A DNA stretch of 64,000 bases from assembly GCF_014646375.1 (NCBI RefSeq), contig NZ_BMNI01000001.1, positions 641,949-705,948 of the forward strand, in the 5' to 3' direction. How positions within the stretch are numbered: position 1 is the stretch's first letter; every line of letters begins with the position of its first letter. The notes beneath the pieces are model-generated. The model ran no database searches. It worked only from the letters and a program-made list of their open reading frames with translations, and was not told where the DNA came from. Shown here piece after piece: positions 19,716 through 27,998 of the stretch. Made by a program: the position numbers and the translations under genes. The stretch comes from Nocardioides phosphati (GTDB lineage Bacteria > Actinomycetota > Actinomycetes > Propionibacteriales > Nocardioidaceae).

Positions 19716-21710
19716 ATGAGCAAGGACAAGCCCTGGGTGATGCGGACGTACGCCGGTCACTCGACCGCCGCCGCGTCGAACGCGCTGTACCGCACGAACC
19801 TCGCGAAGGGCCAGACCGGACTCTCGGTTGCCTTCGACCTCCCCACGCAGACGGGCTACGACCCCGACTCGCCGCTCTCGCGCGGTGAGGTCGGCAAGGT
19901 CGGCGTCCCGGTCCCGCACCTGGGCGAGATGCGCCGTCTCTTCCAGGACATCCCGCTCACGGAGATGAACACCTCCATGACCATCAACGCGACGGCCATG
20001 TGGCTGCTCGCGATGTACCAGGTCACGGCGGAGGAGCAGAACCCCGACCTGTCACCGGAGGAGGTGGCGGCGCAGCTCGCCGGCACCACCCAGAACGACA
20101 TCATCAAGGAGTACCTGTCGCGCGGCACCTACGTGTTCCCGCCGCAGCATTCCCTGCGCCTGATCAGCGACATGATCGCCTACACGGTCAACAACATCCC
20201 CAAGTGGAACCCGATCAACATCTGCAGCTACCACCTGCAGGAGGCGGGCGCCACGCCGGTGCAGGAGATCGCCTACGCGCTCACCACCGCGATCGCCGTC
20301 CTCGACGCGGTCAAGGCCGCGGGCCAGGTCTCCGAGGCCGACTTCGAGAAGACCGTCGGTCGCATCTCGTTCTTCGTCAACGCCGGTGTGCGCTTCGTCG
20401 AGGAGACCTGCAAGATGCGGGCCTTCAACCAGATGTGGGACGAGATCACCCGCGAGCGCTACGGCGTCCAGGACCCGAAGATGCGCCGCTTCCGCTACGG
20501 CGTCCAGGTCAACTCGCTCGGCCTGACCGAGGCCCAGCCGGAGAACAACGTCCAGCGCATCGTGCTCGAGATGCTCGGCGTCTCGCTGTCGAAGAACGCC
20601 CGCGCCCGCGCCATCCAGCTCCCCGCGTGGAACGAGGCCCTCGGCCTGCCGCGTCCGTGGGACCAGCAGTGGTCGCTGCGCCTGCAGCAGGTCCTCGCCT
20701 TCGAGTCCGACCTCCTGGAGTACGACGACATCTTCGACGGCTCGCACGTCATCGCGGCCAAGGTCGCCGAGCTCGTCGAGGGCGCGAAGGCCGAGATGGA
20801 CCGCGTCCAGGCGATGGGCGGCGCGATCCCGGCCGTCGAGTCCGGCTACATGAAGTCGGCGCTCGTCTCCTCGCACGCCGCGCGCCGCGCGAAGATCGAG
20901 GCCGGCGAGGAGATCATCGTCGGCGTCAACAAGTTCGAGACCACCGAGCCCTCGCCGCTGACCGCCAACCTCGACGAGGCGATCATGACCGCCGACCCGA
21001 AGGCGGAGGAGGCGGCGATCGCCTCCGTCAACGCCTGGAAGGCGGAGCGCGACGAGAACGCCGTGGCGGAGGCCCTCGCCAACCTCGCGGCGACCGCCAA
21101 GACCGACGAGAACCTCATGCAGGCCACGCTCGCCGCAGCCCGCGCCGGTGCCACCACCGGCGAGTGGGCCGCGACGCTGCGCGAGGTCTTCGGCGAGTTC
21201 CGCGCCCCCACCGGCGTCTCCGGTGCGGTCGGTGTGGCCGAGGCCGGCGAGGCGCTGACCAAGGTCCGCGAGCGCGTGCAGGCCACGGGCGACGAGCTCG
21301 GCGGGCGCCTGCGCTTCCTGGTCGGCAAGCCGGGCCTCGACGGCCACTCCAACGGCGCCGAGCAGGTCGCCGTGCGTGCGCGCGACGCCGGCTTCGAGGT
21401 CATCTACCAGGGCATCCGCCTGACGCCGGAGCAGATCGTCGCTGCCGCCGTCGCCGAGGACGTCCACGTGGTCGGCCTGTCGATCCTGTCCGGCTCGCAC
21501 ATGGAGCTGGTCCCGGTCGTGCTCGAGGGCCTCAAGGCCGCCGGCGCGGGTGACATTCCGGTGATCGTCGGCGGCATCATCCCCGAGTCCGACGGCAAGA
21601 AGCTGATCGAGCAGGGCGCCGCGGCGGTCTACACGCCGAAGGACTTCAGCCTCACCGAGATCATGGACGACGTCGTCTCCGTGATCCGCAAGGCCAACGG
21701 CCTCGCCTGA
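19716..21710 (+). CDS. ecm: Ethylmalonyl-CoA mutase (MeaA/Ecm-type, single chain, B12-dependent)
   Basis: A 664-residue adenosylcobalamin-dependent acyl-CoA mutase with catalytic barrel and B12 domain on one chain. The N-terminus PWVMRTYAGHSTAAASNALY and FDLPTQTGYDPDSPLSRGEVGKVGVP follow MeaA/Ecm proteins rather than methylmalonyl-CoA mutase, whose corresponding segment reads FDLATHRGYD. Length (about 660-680) also fits MeaA. The C-terminal B12 domain carries D542-x-H544-x2-G547 (LDGHSNG), then GLSILSGSH and VGGIIP. Ecm turns (2R)-ethylmalonyl-CoA into methylsuccinyl-CoA. ccr, epimerase and meaB occur in the same window. Isobutyryl-CoA mutase is the main alternative, but that large subunit lacks the fused B12 domain. 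Confidence 0.85.
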   Translation: MSKDKPWVMRTYAGHSTAAASNALYRTNLAKGQTGLSVAFDLPTQTGYDPDSPLSRGEVGKVGVPVPHLGEMRRLFQDIPLTEMNTSMTINATAMWLLAMYQVTAEEQNPDLSPEEVAAQLAGTTQNDIIKEYLSRGTYVFPPQHSLRLISDMIAYTVNNIPKWNPINICSYHLQEAGATPVQEIAYALTTAIAVLDAVKAAGQVSEADFEKTVGRISFFVNAGVRFVEETCKMRAFNQMWDEITRERYGVQDPKMRRFRYGVQVNSLGLTEAQPENNVQRIVLEMLGVSLSKNARARAIQLPAWNEALGLPRPWDQQWSLRLQQVLAFESDLLEYDDIFDGSHVIAAKVAELVEGAKAEMDRVQAMGGAIPAVESGYMKSALVSSHAARRAKIEAGEEIIVGVNKFETTEPSPLTANLDEAIMTADPKAEEAAIASVNAWKAERDENAVAEALANLAATAKTDENLMQATLAAARAGATTGEWAATLREVFGEFRAPTGVSGAVGVAEAGEALTKVRERVQATGDELGGRLRFLVGKPGLDGHSNGAEQVAVRARDAGFEVIYQGIRLTPEQIVAAAVAEDVHVVGLSILSGSHMELVPVVLEGLKAAGAGDIPVIVGGIIPESDGKKLIEQGAAAVYTPKDFSLTEIMDDVVSVIRKANGLA

Positions 21711-21726
21711 CGTCCCGCCGTACGAC

Positions 21727-21759
21727 GAAGGGCCCCGGTGCAGTGCACCGGGGCCCTTC
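21727..21759. terminator. Bidirectional terminator between ecm and the ABC operon
   Basis: A perfect 15-base-pair inverted repeat (GAAGGGCCCCGGTGC with its complement) around a three-base AGT loop, flanked by A and T residues on both sides. It serves the convergent ecm and substrate-binding protein genes. Confidence 0.85.
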
Positions 21760-21770
21760 TTCGTGCCTGC

Positions 21771-22811
21771 TTACTTGGCGGCCTCGACGAACTTGGTCGT
21801 GAAGGTCTTGCTCAGGTCGATGTCGTCCTTGTGGGCGATGACGTCCGGGTTGGAGGTGCTGAGCACGTTGAAGACGGTCTGCGGGCCGTCGGACGGCATG
21901 ACGCCGTCGCTGGTGAAGATGCCCTTCGAGCCGTCGATCGCCTTCTCGTACAGGGCGGCGTCGCCACCGTTGTACTCCTTCGGCATCTTGGCCGCGACGT
22001 CGGCGGCGGAGTGCGACGTGATCCAGGCCAGCGTCTTGACGAAGGCATTGACGACCTTCTGGACGGTCTTCGGGTTCTTCTCGGCGTACGCGCAGTCCAT
22101 GTAGAGGCTGGCCGCGGGGTAGTTGCCCCCGAGCGCCTTCTGGGTGCCCTCCTCGGTGCGCATGTCGGCGAGGATCGTGCCCAGGTGCTGCTTCTCCATG
22201 ACCGCGATGGTCGGGTCCGTGGTCATGCCCGCGTCGATGCCCTTGTGCTGGAGGGCGGCGATGAAGTCCGAGCCGGCACCGGCGGCGACCGTCGTGTACT
22301 TGTCGGTCGGCACGCCGGCCTTCTTCGCCAGGTACTGCGTGAGGTAGTCGGTGGAGGAGCCGGGGGAGGTGACGCCCAGCTTCTTGCCCTTGAAGTCGGC
22401 CGTGGAGCTGATGCCGGCTCCGTTGCGGACGACCTCGGCCTCACCGGGGACCTTCGCGAACTGGACGACGCTCTCGACGCACTTGCCCTTGGTCTGCAGG
22501 GTGACCGCGTGGTCGTAGAAGCCCACCACCGCGTCGACCTGGCCGGCGAGCATCATCGTCTCGGCGTCGGCGCCCGACGGCTCGTCCTTGAGGGAGACGT
22601 CGACGCCGGAGTCCTTGAAGTAGCCGAGCTGCTCGGTGAGCTTCGCCGGCAGGTAGATGACCTTGTCGATGCCGCCGACCATGATCGTCATCTTCGGGTG
22701 GGCGTCAGCGTCGGCGTTGGCGCCGCTGCTGCGGCCACAGGCGGCGAGGCTGGTGGTCGCGGTCAGGGCGATGACGGCGGTGGCGGCAAGGCGCCGGGTG
22801 GTGGTGGACAT
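21771..22811 (-). CDS. NitT/TauT-type ABC transporter substrate-binding lipoprotein
   Basis: A 346-residue lipoprotein with signal peptide and lipobox (SLAAC, Cys25). The body is an SsuA/ThiY-like periplasmic fold: YFKDSGVDVSLKDEPSG, GQVDAVVGFYDHAV, and LGVTSPGSSTDYLTQYL are typical. It is third in an operon transcribed ATPase-permease-binding protein. Substrates of the class include sulfonates, nitrate and pyrimidine precursors; the actual ligand cannot be read. A divergent two-component system probably controls it. Confidence 0.88.
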   Translation of the reverse strand: MSTTTRRLAATAVIALTATTSLAACGRSSGANADADAHPKMTIMVGGIDKVIYLPAKLTEQLGYFKDSGVDVSLKDEPSGADAETMMLAGQVDAVVGFYDHAVTLQTKGKCVESVVQFAKVPGEAEVVRNGAGISSTADFKGKKLGVTSPGSSTDYLTQYLAKKAGVPTDKYTTVAAGAGSDFIAALQHKGIDAGMTTDPTIAVMEKQHLGTILADMRTEEGTQKALGGNYPAASLYMDCAYAEKNPKTVQKVVNAFVKTLAWITSHSAADVAAKMPKEYNGGDAALYEKAIDGSKGIFTSDGVMPSDGPQTVFNVLSTSNPDVIAHKDDIDLSKTFTTKFVEAAK

Positions 22812-22894
22812 GATGGTTCCTGTCTCTCGGGATGCTGCGACGGGTGGGTACGACGGGGTACGACGGACGTGCGGGGGAGTGCTGTCGGCGCGGG

Positions 22895-23782
22895 TCAGAT
22901 CGCCGCGCTGCCGGAGGCCACGGGCGGGCGCCAGGCGGTGAGCTTGTGCTCGAGCTTGGTGAGCAGCCACTCGGCGACGAGGGCCATGGCGGTCACGACG
23001 AGCATTCCGGCGTACACACCGGCGGCGTCGAAGTTGTTCTTCGAGTGGGCGATCAGCAGGCCGACACCGCGGTCGGCGCCGATGAACTCGCCGACGATGG
23101 CGCCGATGAGCGCGAAGCCGAAGGCGACGTGCATGCTGGCGAGGATCCACGAGGTCGCGCTGGGCAGGACGATCGTGCGGAGCAGCTGCCAGCGGCCGGC
23201 GCCGAGGATGCGGGCGTTGTCGACCAGCACGCGGTCGACCTCACGGGCGCCCTGGAAGGCGTTGAAGAAGACCGCGAAGAAGACCAGCACGAACGCGGTG
23301 GCGACCTTCGACGGCAGGCCGAAGCCGAACCAGATGACGAAGAGGGCAGCGAGCACGATGCGCGGGATCGCGTTGGCGCCCTTGATGAACGGGGCGAGCA
23401 CGTCGGCCAGGAAGGTGCTGCGGCCGAGCAGGACGCCGAGGACGATGCCGCCGATCACGCCGGTGATGAAGCCGAGCACGGCCTCCTCGAGCGTGACGCC
23501 CATGTTCTCCCAGATGTTGCCGAGCGAGGTGCCCTTGGTGAACCAGATGACGATCTTGTCCCAGATCGCCGACGGCTGCGAGTAGAAGAACGGGTCGATG
23601 ATCGTGCGGGCGGAGAGCTCCCACGAGCCGAGCCAGACGACGATGAGGACGGCGCGGGCTGCGATCACCTTCCAGGCGATCGGCTTGCCGCTGCGGATCC
23701 GCTTGCGTGCTGCGGGGGTGGTGGGGACGCGCGAGTCGACCTCGATCGCGGCCGCCTCGAGAGTGGTGCTGTCATGCGACAC
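22895..23782 (-). CDS. NitT/TauT-type ABC transporter permease
   Basis: A 295-residue permease with six predicted membrane helices after a polar N-terminal stretch of about 35 residues. The EAA loop reads AREVDRVLVDNARILGAGRWQLL, placing the coupling helix near residue 190. The start overlaps the end of the ATPase gene by 11 bases. An 83-base gap separates it from the binding protein. Confidence 0.9.
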   Translation of the reverse strand: MSHDSTTLEAAAIEVDSRVPTTPAARKRIRSGKPIAWKVIAARAVLIVVWLGSWELSARTIIDPFFYSQPSAIWDKIVIWFTKGTSLGNIWENMGVTLEEAVLGFITGVIGGIVLGVLLGRSTFLADVLAPFIKGANAIPRIVLAALFVIWFGFGLPSKVATAFVLVFFAVFFNAFQGAREVDRVLVDNARILGAGRWQLLRTIVLPSATSWILASMHVAFGFALIGAIVGEFIGADRGVGLLIAHSKNNFDAAGVYAGMLVVTAMALVAEWLLTKLEHKLTAWRPPVASGSAAI

Positions 23783-24587
23783 GGGAAGCTCCTCGGGCTC
23801 GGGTGATCTCGACCTCTTCGCGCAGGCTGTCCCACACGGTGCGGTACAGCTCGGTGAACTCCGGCGTCAGCCGGATCTCCTCGACCTTGCGGGGACGCTC
23901 GAGGTCGACGTCGACGATCGACTTGATGGTGGCGGGGCCGGCGGTCATCACGACGACGCGATCGGCGAGGGCGATCGCCTCGGTCAGGTCGTGGGTCACG
24001 AAGACGACGGCGGCACCGGTGCCCGACCACAGGTCGAGCAGCTGGTCCTGCATGAACTCGCGGGTCTGGACGTCGAGGGCACCGAACGGCTCGTCCATGA
24101 GGAGGAGCGACGGCTCGCCGATCAGCGTCTGGGCCATGGCGACGCGCTTGCGCATGCCGCCGGAGAGCTGGTGGGGGTAGCGGTCCTCGAAGCCGGTGAG
24201 GCCGACGCGCTGGATCCAGTCACGGGCGCGCTCGTTGGCCTCGGCCTTCTTCACGCCGTTGTAGCGCAGGCCGATGGCGACGTTGTCGAGGACGTTCTTC
24301 CAGGGGAGGACGGCGTCGGACTGGAACATGTAGCCCACGCCGTCGGGGATGCCGTTGACGGCGGCGCCGTGGACCTGGACCGTGCCGCGCGTCGCCGGCT
24401 CGAGGCCGGAGACGAGGGACAGGGTCGTGGACTTGCCACAGCCGGTGGGGCCGACGATGGTGACGAATTCTCCCGCAGCCACGTCGAGCGTGACGTCGGT
24501 GATCGCCGTGAAGGGCGTACCGGACTTGGTCGCGAACATCTTGGTCGCGCCGCGCAGCTGGATCGCTGGTGGGGTGCTCTGGGTCAT
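23772..24587 (-). CDS. NitT/TauT-type ABC transporter ATPase
   Basis: A 271-residue ABC ATPase. Walker A GPTGCGKST is at residues 46-54, the ABC signature reads LSGGMRKRVAMAQ, and Walker B is LLLMDEPFGALD. GMRKR in place of the common GMRQR is usual in this subfamily. It is first in the operon, divergent from the histidine kinase over a 98-base spacer rich in inverted repeats. Confidence 0.93.
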   Translation of the reverse strand: MTQSTPPAIQLRGATKMFATKSGTPFTAITDVTLDVAAGEFVTIVGPTGCGKSTTLSLVSGLEPATRGTVQVHGAAVNGIPDGVGYMFQSDAVLPWKNVLDNVAIGLRYNGVKKAEANERARDWIQRVGLTGFEDRYPHQLSGGMRKRVAMAQTLIGEPSLLLMDEPFGALDVQTREFMQDQLLDLWSGTGAAVVFVTHDLTEAIALADRVVVMTAGPATIKSIVDVDLERPRKVEEIRLTPEFTELYRTVWDSLREEVEITRARGASRVA

Positions 24588-24627
24588 GACGCGGGACGCT
24601 ACGAGTGCGTGACGACAGTCACAATCC

Positions 24628-24668
24628 TTGTGCGAATTGCGGCTCCATTGCGCACAAACAACTTTGTG
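24628..24668. promoter_or_regulatory. Inverted repeats between ABC operon and two-component system
   Basis: TTGTGCG (24628-24634) is mirrored by CGCACAA (24651-24657). Overlapping the latter, CACAAA (24653-24658) is mirrored by TTTGTG (24663-24668) across CAAC. The sites lie between the divergent start codons and are good candidates for binding by the response regulator encoded at 26305. Confidence 0.5.
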
Positions 24669-24685
24669 TGCATTCTGCTCACGTG

Positions 24686-26308
24686 ATGTCGAAGCGCCCC
24701 TCGGGCTCCCGCGAGCTCACGATCGGCGCGGGCACGGTGCTGGTCGTGGTGGCGCTCCTGGGCATCGTCGTCCTGGCCGGCATCGCCACCGCGACGCTCG
24801 TGCTGCGCAACGACCTGACCAGTCAGTACGAGCAGCGGGCGCTCGCCGTGGCCCGCTCCGTGGCGCAGGAGCCGGGCCTCGGCGACCAGGTGCTGCACGG
24901 GTCTCCGTCGGCCACCGGCCCGGTGCAGCAGGCCGCCGAGCACGTACGCCGCGCGACCGGCGCGCTGTACGTCGTGGTGACCGACGACCGGGGCATCCGC
25001 TACAGCCACCCCGACGTGGCGCGCATCGGCAAGAAGGTCAGCACGAGCCCCGACGAGGCGCTCGCCGGCCATGAGGTCGTCACCGTGGAGCGCGGCACGC
25101 TGGGCACCTCGGCGCGCGGCAAGGTGCCGCTGCGTGCCGCCGACGGCACGATCGTCGGCGAGGTCAGCGTCGGCATCAGCACCGACCGGATCGCCGCGGC
25201 CACCCGTCACCTCGCGCTCGCCCTCGGAGTGCTCGCGCTCGCGCCGCTCGGGCTCGGCCTCCTCGGTGCGCTCACCCTGGGCCGCCGGCTCACCCGCCGC
25301 ACGCTCGGTCTCGCGCCGGGGCAGCTGGCCGACCTGGTCCGGGAGCACGAGGCGGTGCTCCGCGGCGTACGCGACGGGGTGATCGGCCTGGACCCGCGCG
25401 GTCGCGTGACGGTCACGAATCCCGAGGCGGACCGGCTGCTCGGCTACGCCCTCGAGCGTGGCGATCCGGTGACCGAGCGTGCCGATCCTGCGCTCGCCCG
25501 CCTCGTTGCCCAGGAGCCCGCTCCCGACGGCGAGCTCGCGCTGCTGGGTGACCAGGTCGTGCTCGCGACGCGCCTCGCCGTACGCCGCGACGGGCGTGAC
25601 CTCGGTCAGGTGCTGATCCTCAGGGACCGTTCGGACCTCGACACCCTGGCGCGCGAGCTGGAGGCGACGCGGGCCTTGACCGATGCCCTGCGTGCGCAGG
25701 CGCACGAGCACGCCAACCGGCTGCACGGGCTGGCCGGGTTGCTCCACCTGGGTCGGCTCGACGAGGCGCGGGACTACCTCGACGAGCTCTCCGAGGCGCG
25801 CACGTGGGTGCCGGGCCTGAAGGACCCCTACCTCGCCGGGCTGGTCGCTGCGAAGTCGGCCATGGCCTCGGAGGCCGGTGTGGCACTGACCGTCGCGGAG
25901 GAGACCTGGGTCGACGGCGAGCTGGCCCGGCCGCTCGAGGTCGTGACCGTCGTGGCGAACCTCCTCGACAACGCGATCCGGGCGGCCGCCGCGGGGTCGC
26001 GCCGCCCGGCGGGCGTGGTGATCAGCCTGCTCGGCACCGGCACCGACCTGCTCGTCCACGTCGAGGACACCGGCGACGGCGTGGCTGCGGCCGACGCCGC
26101 CGTCGTCTTCGACCACGGCTTCACGACGCGCAGCGGCGACCGCTCCGGCCACGGCATCGGGCTCTCGCTCGCCCGCCACACGGCGCGATCGGGCGGGGGA
26201 GACCTCGTGCTCCGCGACCGGGGTGGGTCGCACCACGGGGCGGTCTTCGAGGCGACCCTGCGCGGGGCGCTCGCGCCCACCGTCAACGATCCCGGGAGGG
26301 ACGCATGA
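24686..26308 (+). CDS. Sensor histidine kinase, CitA/DcuS type
   Basis: A 540-residue kinase. A membrane helix at about residues 11-33 is followed by an extracytoplasmic sCACHE-like domain (ALYVVVTDDRGIRYSHPDVARIGKKV). A second helix near residue 180 leads to a cytoplasmic PAS domain (LRGVRDGVIGLDPRGRVTVTNPEA). The H-box is AHEHANRLHGLAGLLHLG, with phosphoacceptor His340, as in CitA/DcuS kinases. The N-box LLDNAIRAA and GHGIGLSLAR follow. This class senses small carboxylates directly. It overlaps the response regulator by ATGA. Confidence 0.92.
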   Translation: MSKRPSGSRELTIGAGTVLVVVALLGIVVLAGIATATLVLRNDLTSQYEQRALAVARSVAQEPGLGDQVLHGSPSATGPVQQAAEHVRRATGALYVVVTDDRGIRYSHPDVARIGKKVSTSPDEALAGHEVVTVERGTLGTSARGKVPLRAADGTIVGEVSVGISTDRIAAATRHLALALGVLALAPLGLGLLGALTLGRRLTRRTLGLAPGQLADLVREHEAVLRGVRDGVIGLDPRGRVTVTNPEADRLLGYALERGDPVTERADPALARLVAQEPAPDGELALLGDQVVLATRLAVRRDGRDLGQVLILRDRSDLDTLARELEATRALTDALRAQAHEHANRLHGLAGLLHLGRLDEARDYLDELSEARTWVPGLKDPYLAGLVAAKSAMASEAGVALTVAEETWVDGELARPLEVVTVVANLLDNAIRAAAAGSRRPAGVVISLLGTGTDLLVHVEDTGDGVAAADAAVVFDHGFTTRSGDRSGHGIGLSLARHTARSGGGDLVLRDRGGSHHGAVFEATLRGALAPTVNDPGRDA

Positions 26309-26964
26309 TCAAGGTCCTGGTCGTCGACGACGACTTCCGTGTGGCGCGGGTCCACGCCGACCTCGCCGCGCGTGTGGAGGGCATCGAGGTGGTCGGCATG
26401 GGCCACACCGCAGCGCAGGCGCTCGAGCTGATGGCGGAGCACCGGCCCGACCTCGTGCTCCTCGACGAGCACCTTCCCGATGAGCCCGGCTCGCAGCTCA
26501 TGCGGCGCCTCGACGCGGCGGTCATCATGGTCACCGCCGACGGAGACGCCGACGCCGTACGCCGTGCGGTCGCCGGGGGCGCGCTGGCCGTCGTGCTGAA
26601 GCCGTTCGCCCCGGAGGCACTCGTGAGCAGGCTGGTCGCCTTCGTACGGTTCCGCCGCGCGCTCGAGGGCGCCGGGTCCCTCGACCAGGCGCAGGTCGAC
26701 CACGTGCTCTCGGTCCTGCACGGGGGCGGGGCGACGTCACTCCCGGCGAAGGGCCGCTCGTCGGTGACGGCGGAGGCGATCCGGTCGGCGCTGGAGGCCT
26801 CCGACGACGCGCTCACCGCGGCTGACGTGGCAGGAACCATCGGCGTCTCGCGTGCGACAGCCCAGCGCTACCTGAGCGACCTGGTCCAGGCGGGCCGCGT
26901 CGAGCTCAGCCTGCGGTACGGCGTGACCGGACGTCCCGAGCACCGCTACGCCTGGCGCGGCTGA
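26305..26964 (+). CDS. Response regulator, CitB/DcuR type
   Basis: A 219-residue regulator. The receiver has acidic residues 8-10 (VDDDF), phosphoacceptor Asp54 (VLLDEHLPD), a Thr in VTADGD and the lysine in LKPF. A linker (about 120-150) leads to a C-terminal helix-turn-helix (LTAADVAGTIGVSRATAQRYLSDLV). The layout matches CitB/DpiA/DcuR regulators. The likely target is the divergent ABC transporter operon and possibly its own promoter. Confidence 0.92.
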   Translation: MIKVLVVDDDFRVARVHADLAARVEGIEVVGMGHTAAQALELMAEHRPDLVLLDEHLPDEPGSQLMRRLDAAVIMVTADGDADAVRRAVAGGALAVVLKPFAPEALVSRLVAFVRFRRALEGAGSLDQAQVDHVLSVLHGGGATSLPAKGRSSVTAEAIRSALEASDDALTAADVAGTIGVSRATAQRYLSDLVQAGRVELSLRYGVTGRPEHRYAWRG

Positions 26965-26986
26965 CCACCGTGACGCTCGCCACGAT

Positions 26987-27005
26987 TCAGGTGAGGCTTG
27001 CCTAA
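26987..27005 (+). promoter_or_regulatory. DtxR/IdeR-like iron box
   Basis: The 19-mer TCAGGTGAGGCTTGCCTAA matches the DtxR/IdeR consensus at about 15 of 19 positions. It lies immediately upstream of a TACCGT -10 element (27014-27019), covering the -35 area, and precedes a small protein gene and ferritin. Confidence 0.6.
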
Positions 27006-27026
27006 GCCGGTGTTACCGTGGACGGC

Positions 27027-27386
27027 ATGGGCAAGAAGAAGCTGCGCAAGGAGCTGAAGAAGCTCCGTGCCGACCTGCGCAAGGTCGAGCGCCGGCTGGA
27101 GCGTGCCCAGGAGCAGATCGCCGCGGTCCAGCAGGCCCAGCAGGCCCAGGTGGCCGCGGGCCGACTCGACATCGGGCAGGGCCCGGTCGAGGTCGAGACC
27201 GTCTGCGCGCCGAAGGCGCTGCTGCCCAAGACGGAGTGCTGCGGCAGCCGGAAGCGCTGTGCGCGCTGCCCGATCCTCATGCTCAAGGAGGGCACGCTGC
27301 CCGACGGCCTGACCGTCAAGCACCGCAAGCTCGTGGGTGCGGACGGCAAGCGCGTCACGAAGAAGCAGCTGACGAGCGTCGCCTGA
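27027..27386 (+). CDS. Small coiled-coil protein with a cysteine cluster, probably iron-regulated
   Basis: The 119-residue protein is not assigned to a named family. An N-terminal, very basic coiled coil (residues 1-40, KKKLRKELKKLRADLRKVE) is followed by a Gln/Ala linker. The conserved-looking core C-C-x5-C-x2-C-P (near residues 72-82) could bind zinc, iron or an Fe-S cluster. A basic tail closes it. The -10 at 27014-27019 ends seven bases before the ATG, so the mRNA is probably leaderless. The DtxR-like box upstream and ferritin 45 bases downstream suggest a role in iron handling. A role in nucleic-acid binding is also possible. Confidence 0.75.
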   Translation: MGKKKLRKELKKLRADLRKVERRLERAQEQIAAVQQAQQAQVAAGRLDIGQGPVEVETVCAPKALLPKTECCGSRKRCARCPILMLKEGTLPDGLTVKHRKLVGADGKRVTKKQLTSVA

Positions 27387-27431
27387 CGAACCGGTAGGGT
27401 CGGCGCACCGCCGTACGACCCGAGGAGAACC

Positions 27432-27953
27432 ATGGCCGCCCGCTTCGCCGAGCAGCTCAACGCCCAGATCGGCAACGAGCTCGCCGCCCACAACCAGTAC
27501 CTCGCCTGCGCGATCCACTACGACGCGCTGACGATGCCGCAGACCGCGGCACTCTTCTACGGGCAGGCCCTCGAGGAGCGCGAGCACGCGATGATGATGG
27601 TGCAGTACCTCCTCGACACCGACGCGGCGGTCGAGATCCCGGCGGTGCCGGCCGCCGTGAGCAGCTTCGAGGGCGTCGTCGCCCCCGTCGAGCTCGCCCT
27701 CGAGCAGGAGAAGCGGGTCACCGAGCAGGTCTTCGCCCTGGTCAAGACGGCCCGCGAGGAGAACGACTACGCGGCCGAGCAGTTCATGCAGTGGTTCGTG
27801 AAGGAGCAGGTCGAGGAGGTCGCCACGATGGGCGACCTGCTGACGATCGTCCAGCGCAACGAGGACCGCATCAACGACATCGAGAACTACGTCGCGCGCG
27901 AGCAGGGTGGCGAGGCGGCCGACCCGACCGCTCCCCGGGCCGCAGGCGCCTGA
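27432..27953 (+). CDS. Ferritin (non-haem)
   Basis: A 173-residue ferritin. The ferroxidase ligands appear as Glu16 (GNELAAHNQY) with Glu49 and His52 (EEREHAMMM), and a later EEVATMGDLL segment. It would oxidise and store Fe(II) in a 24-subunit shell. No haem-binding methionine at the bacterioferritin position is evident, so non-haem ferritin is preferred. AGGAGAA precedes the ATG. A TAGGGT -10-like element at 27396-27401 suggests its own promoter in addition to readthrough from the iron-box promoter. Confidence 0.92.
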   Translation: MAARFAEQLNAQIGNELAAHNQYLACAIHYDALTMPQTAALFYGQALEEREHAMMMVQYLLDTDAAVEIPAVPAAVSSFEGVVAPVELALEQEKRVTEQVFALVKTAREENDYAAEQFMQWFVKEQVEEVATMGDLLTIVQRNEDRINDIENYVAREQGGEAADPTAPRAAGA

Positions 27954-27962
27954 TCGACCACC

Positions 27963-27998
27963 GAGCCGCCGGCTGCCCTCAGGGGCGGTCGGCGGCTC
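27963..27998. terminator. Hairpin between ferritin and the DUF952 gene
   Basis: GAGCCGCCG and CGGCGGCTC form a nine-base-pair stem around an 18-base loop that can itself pair. It lies nine bases after the ferritin stop and runs into the end of the convergent gene. Confidence 0.55.

Noticed and set aside
18600..19720. Cobalamin riboswitch near the adenosyltransferase or mutase gene
   Set aside because: No B12-box-like context was found in the non-coding bases here. The only GCCACTG-type strings noticed (near 3674 and 53546) lie inside coding sequence of unrelated genes.
19716..21710. Methylmalonyl-CoA mutase large subunit
   Set aside because: The substrate-pocket segment (FDLPTQTGYD) and the overall length follow MeaA/Ecm; Mcm large subunits have a different segment and length and usually a separate small subunit gene next to them.
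21771..24587. A sulfonate (ssu) or nitrate uptake operon by name
   Set aside because: Only the general NitT/TauT layout is visible; no monooxygenase or reductase gene is adjacent, so no substrate is assigned.
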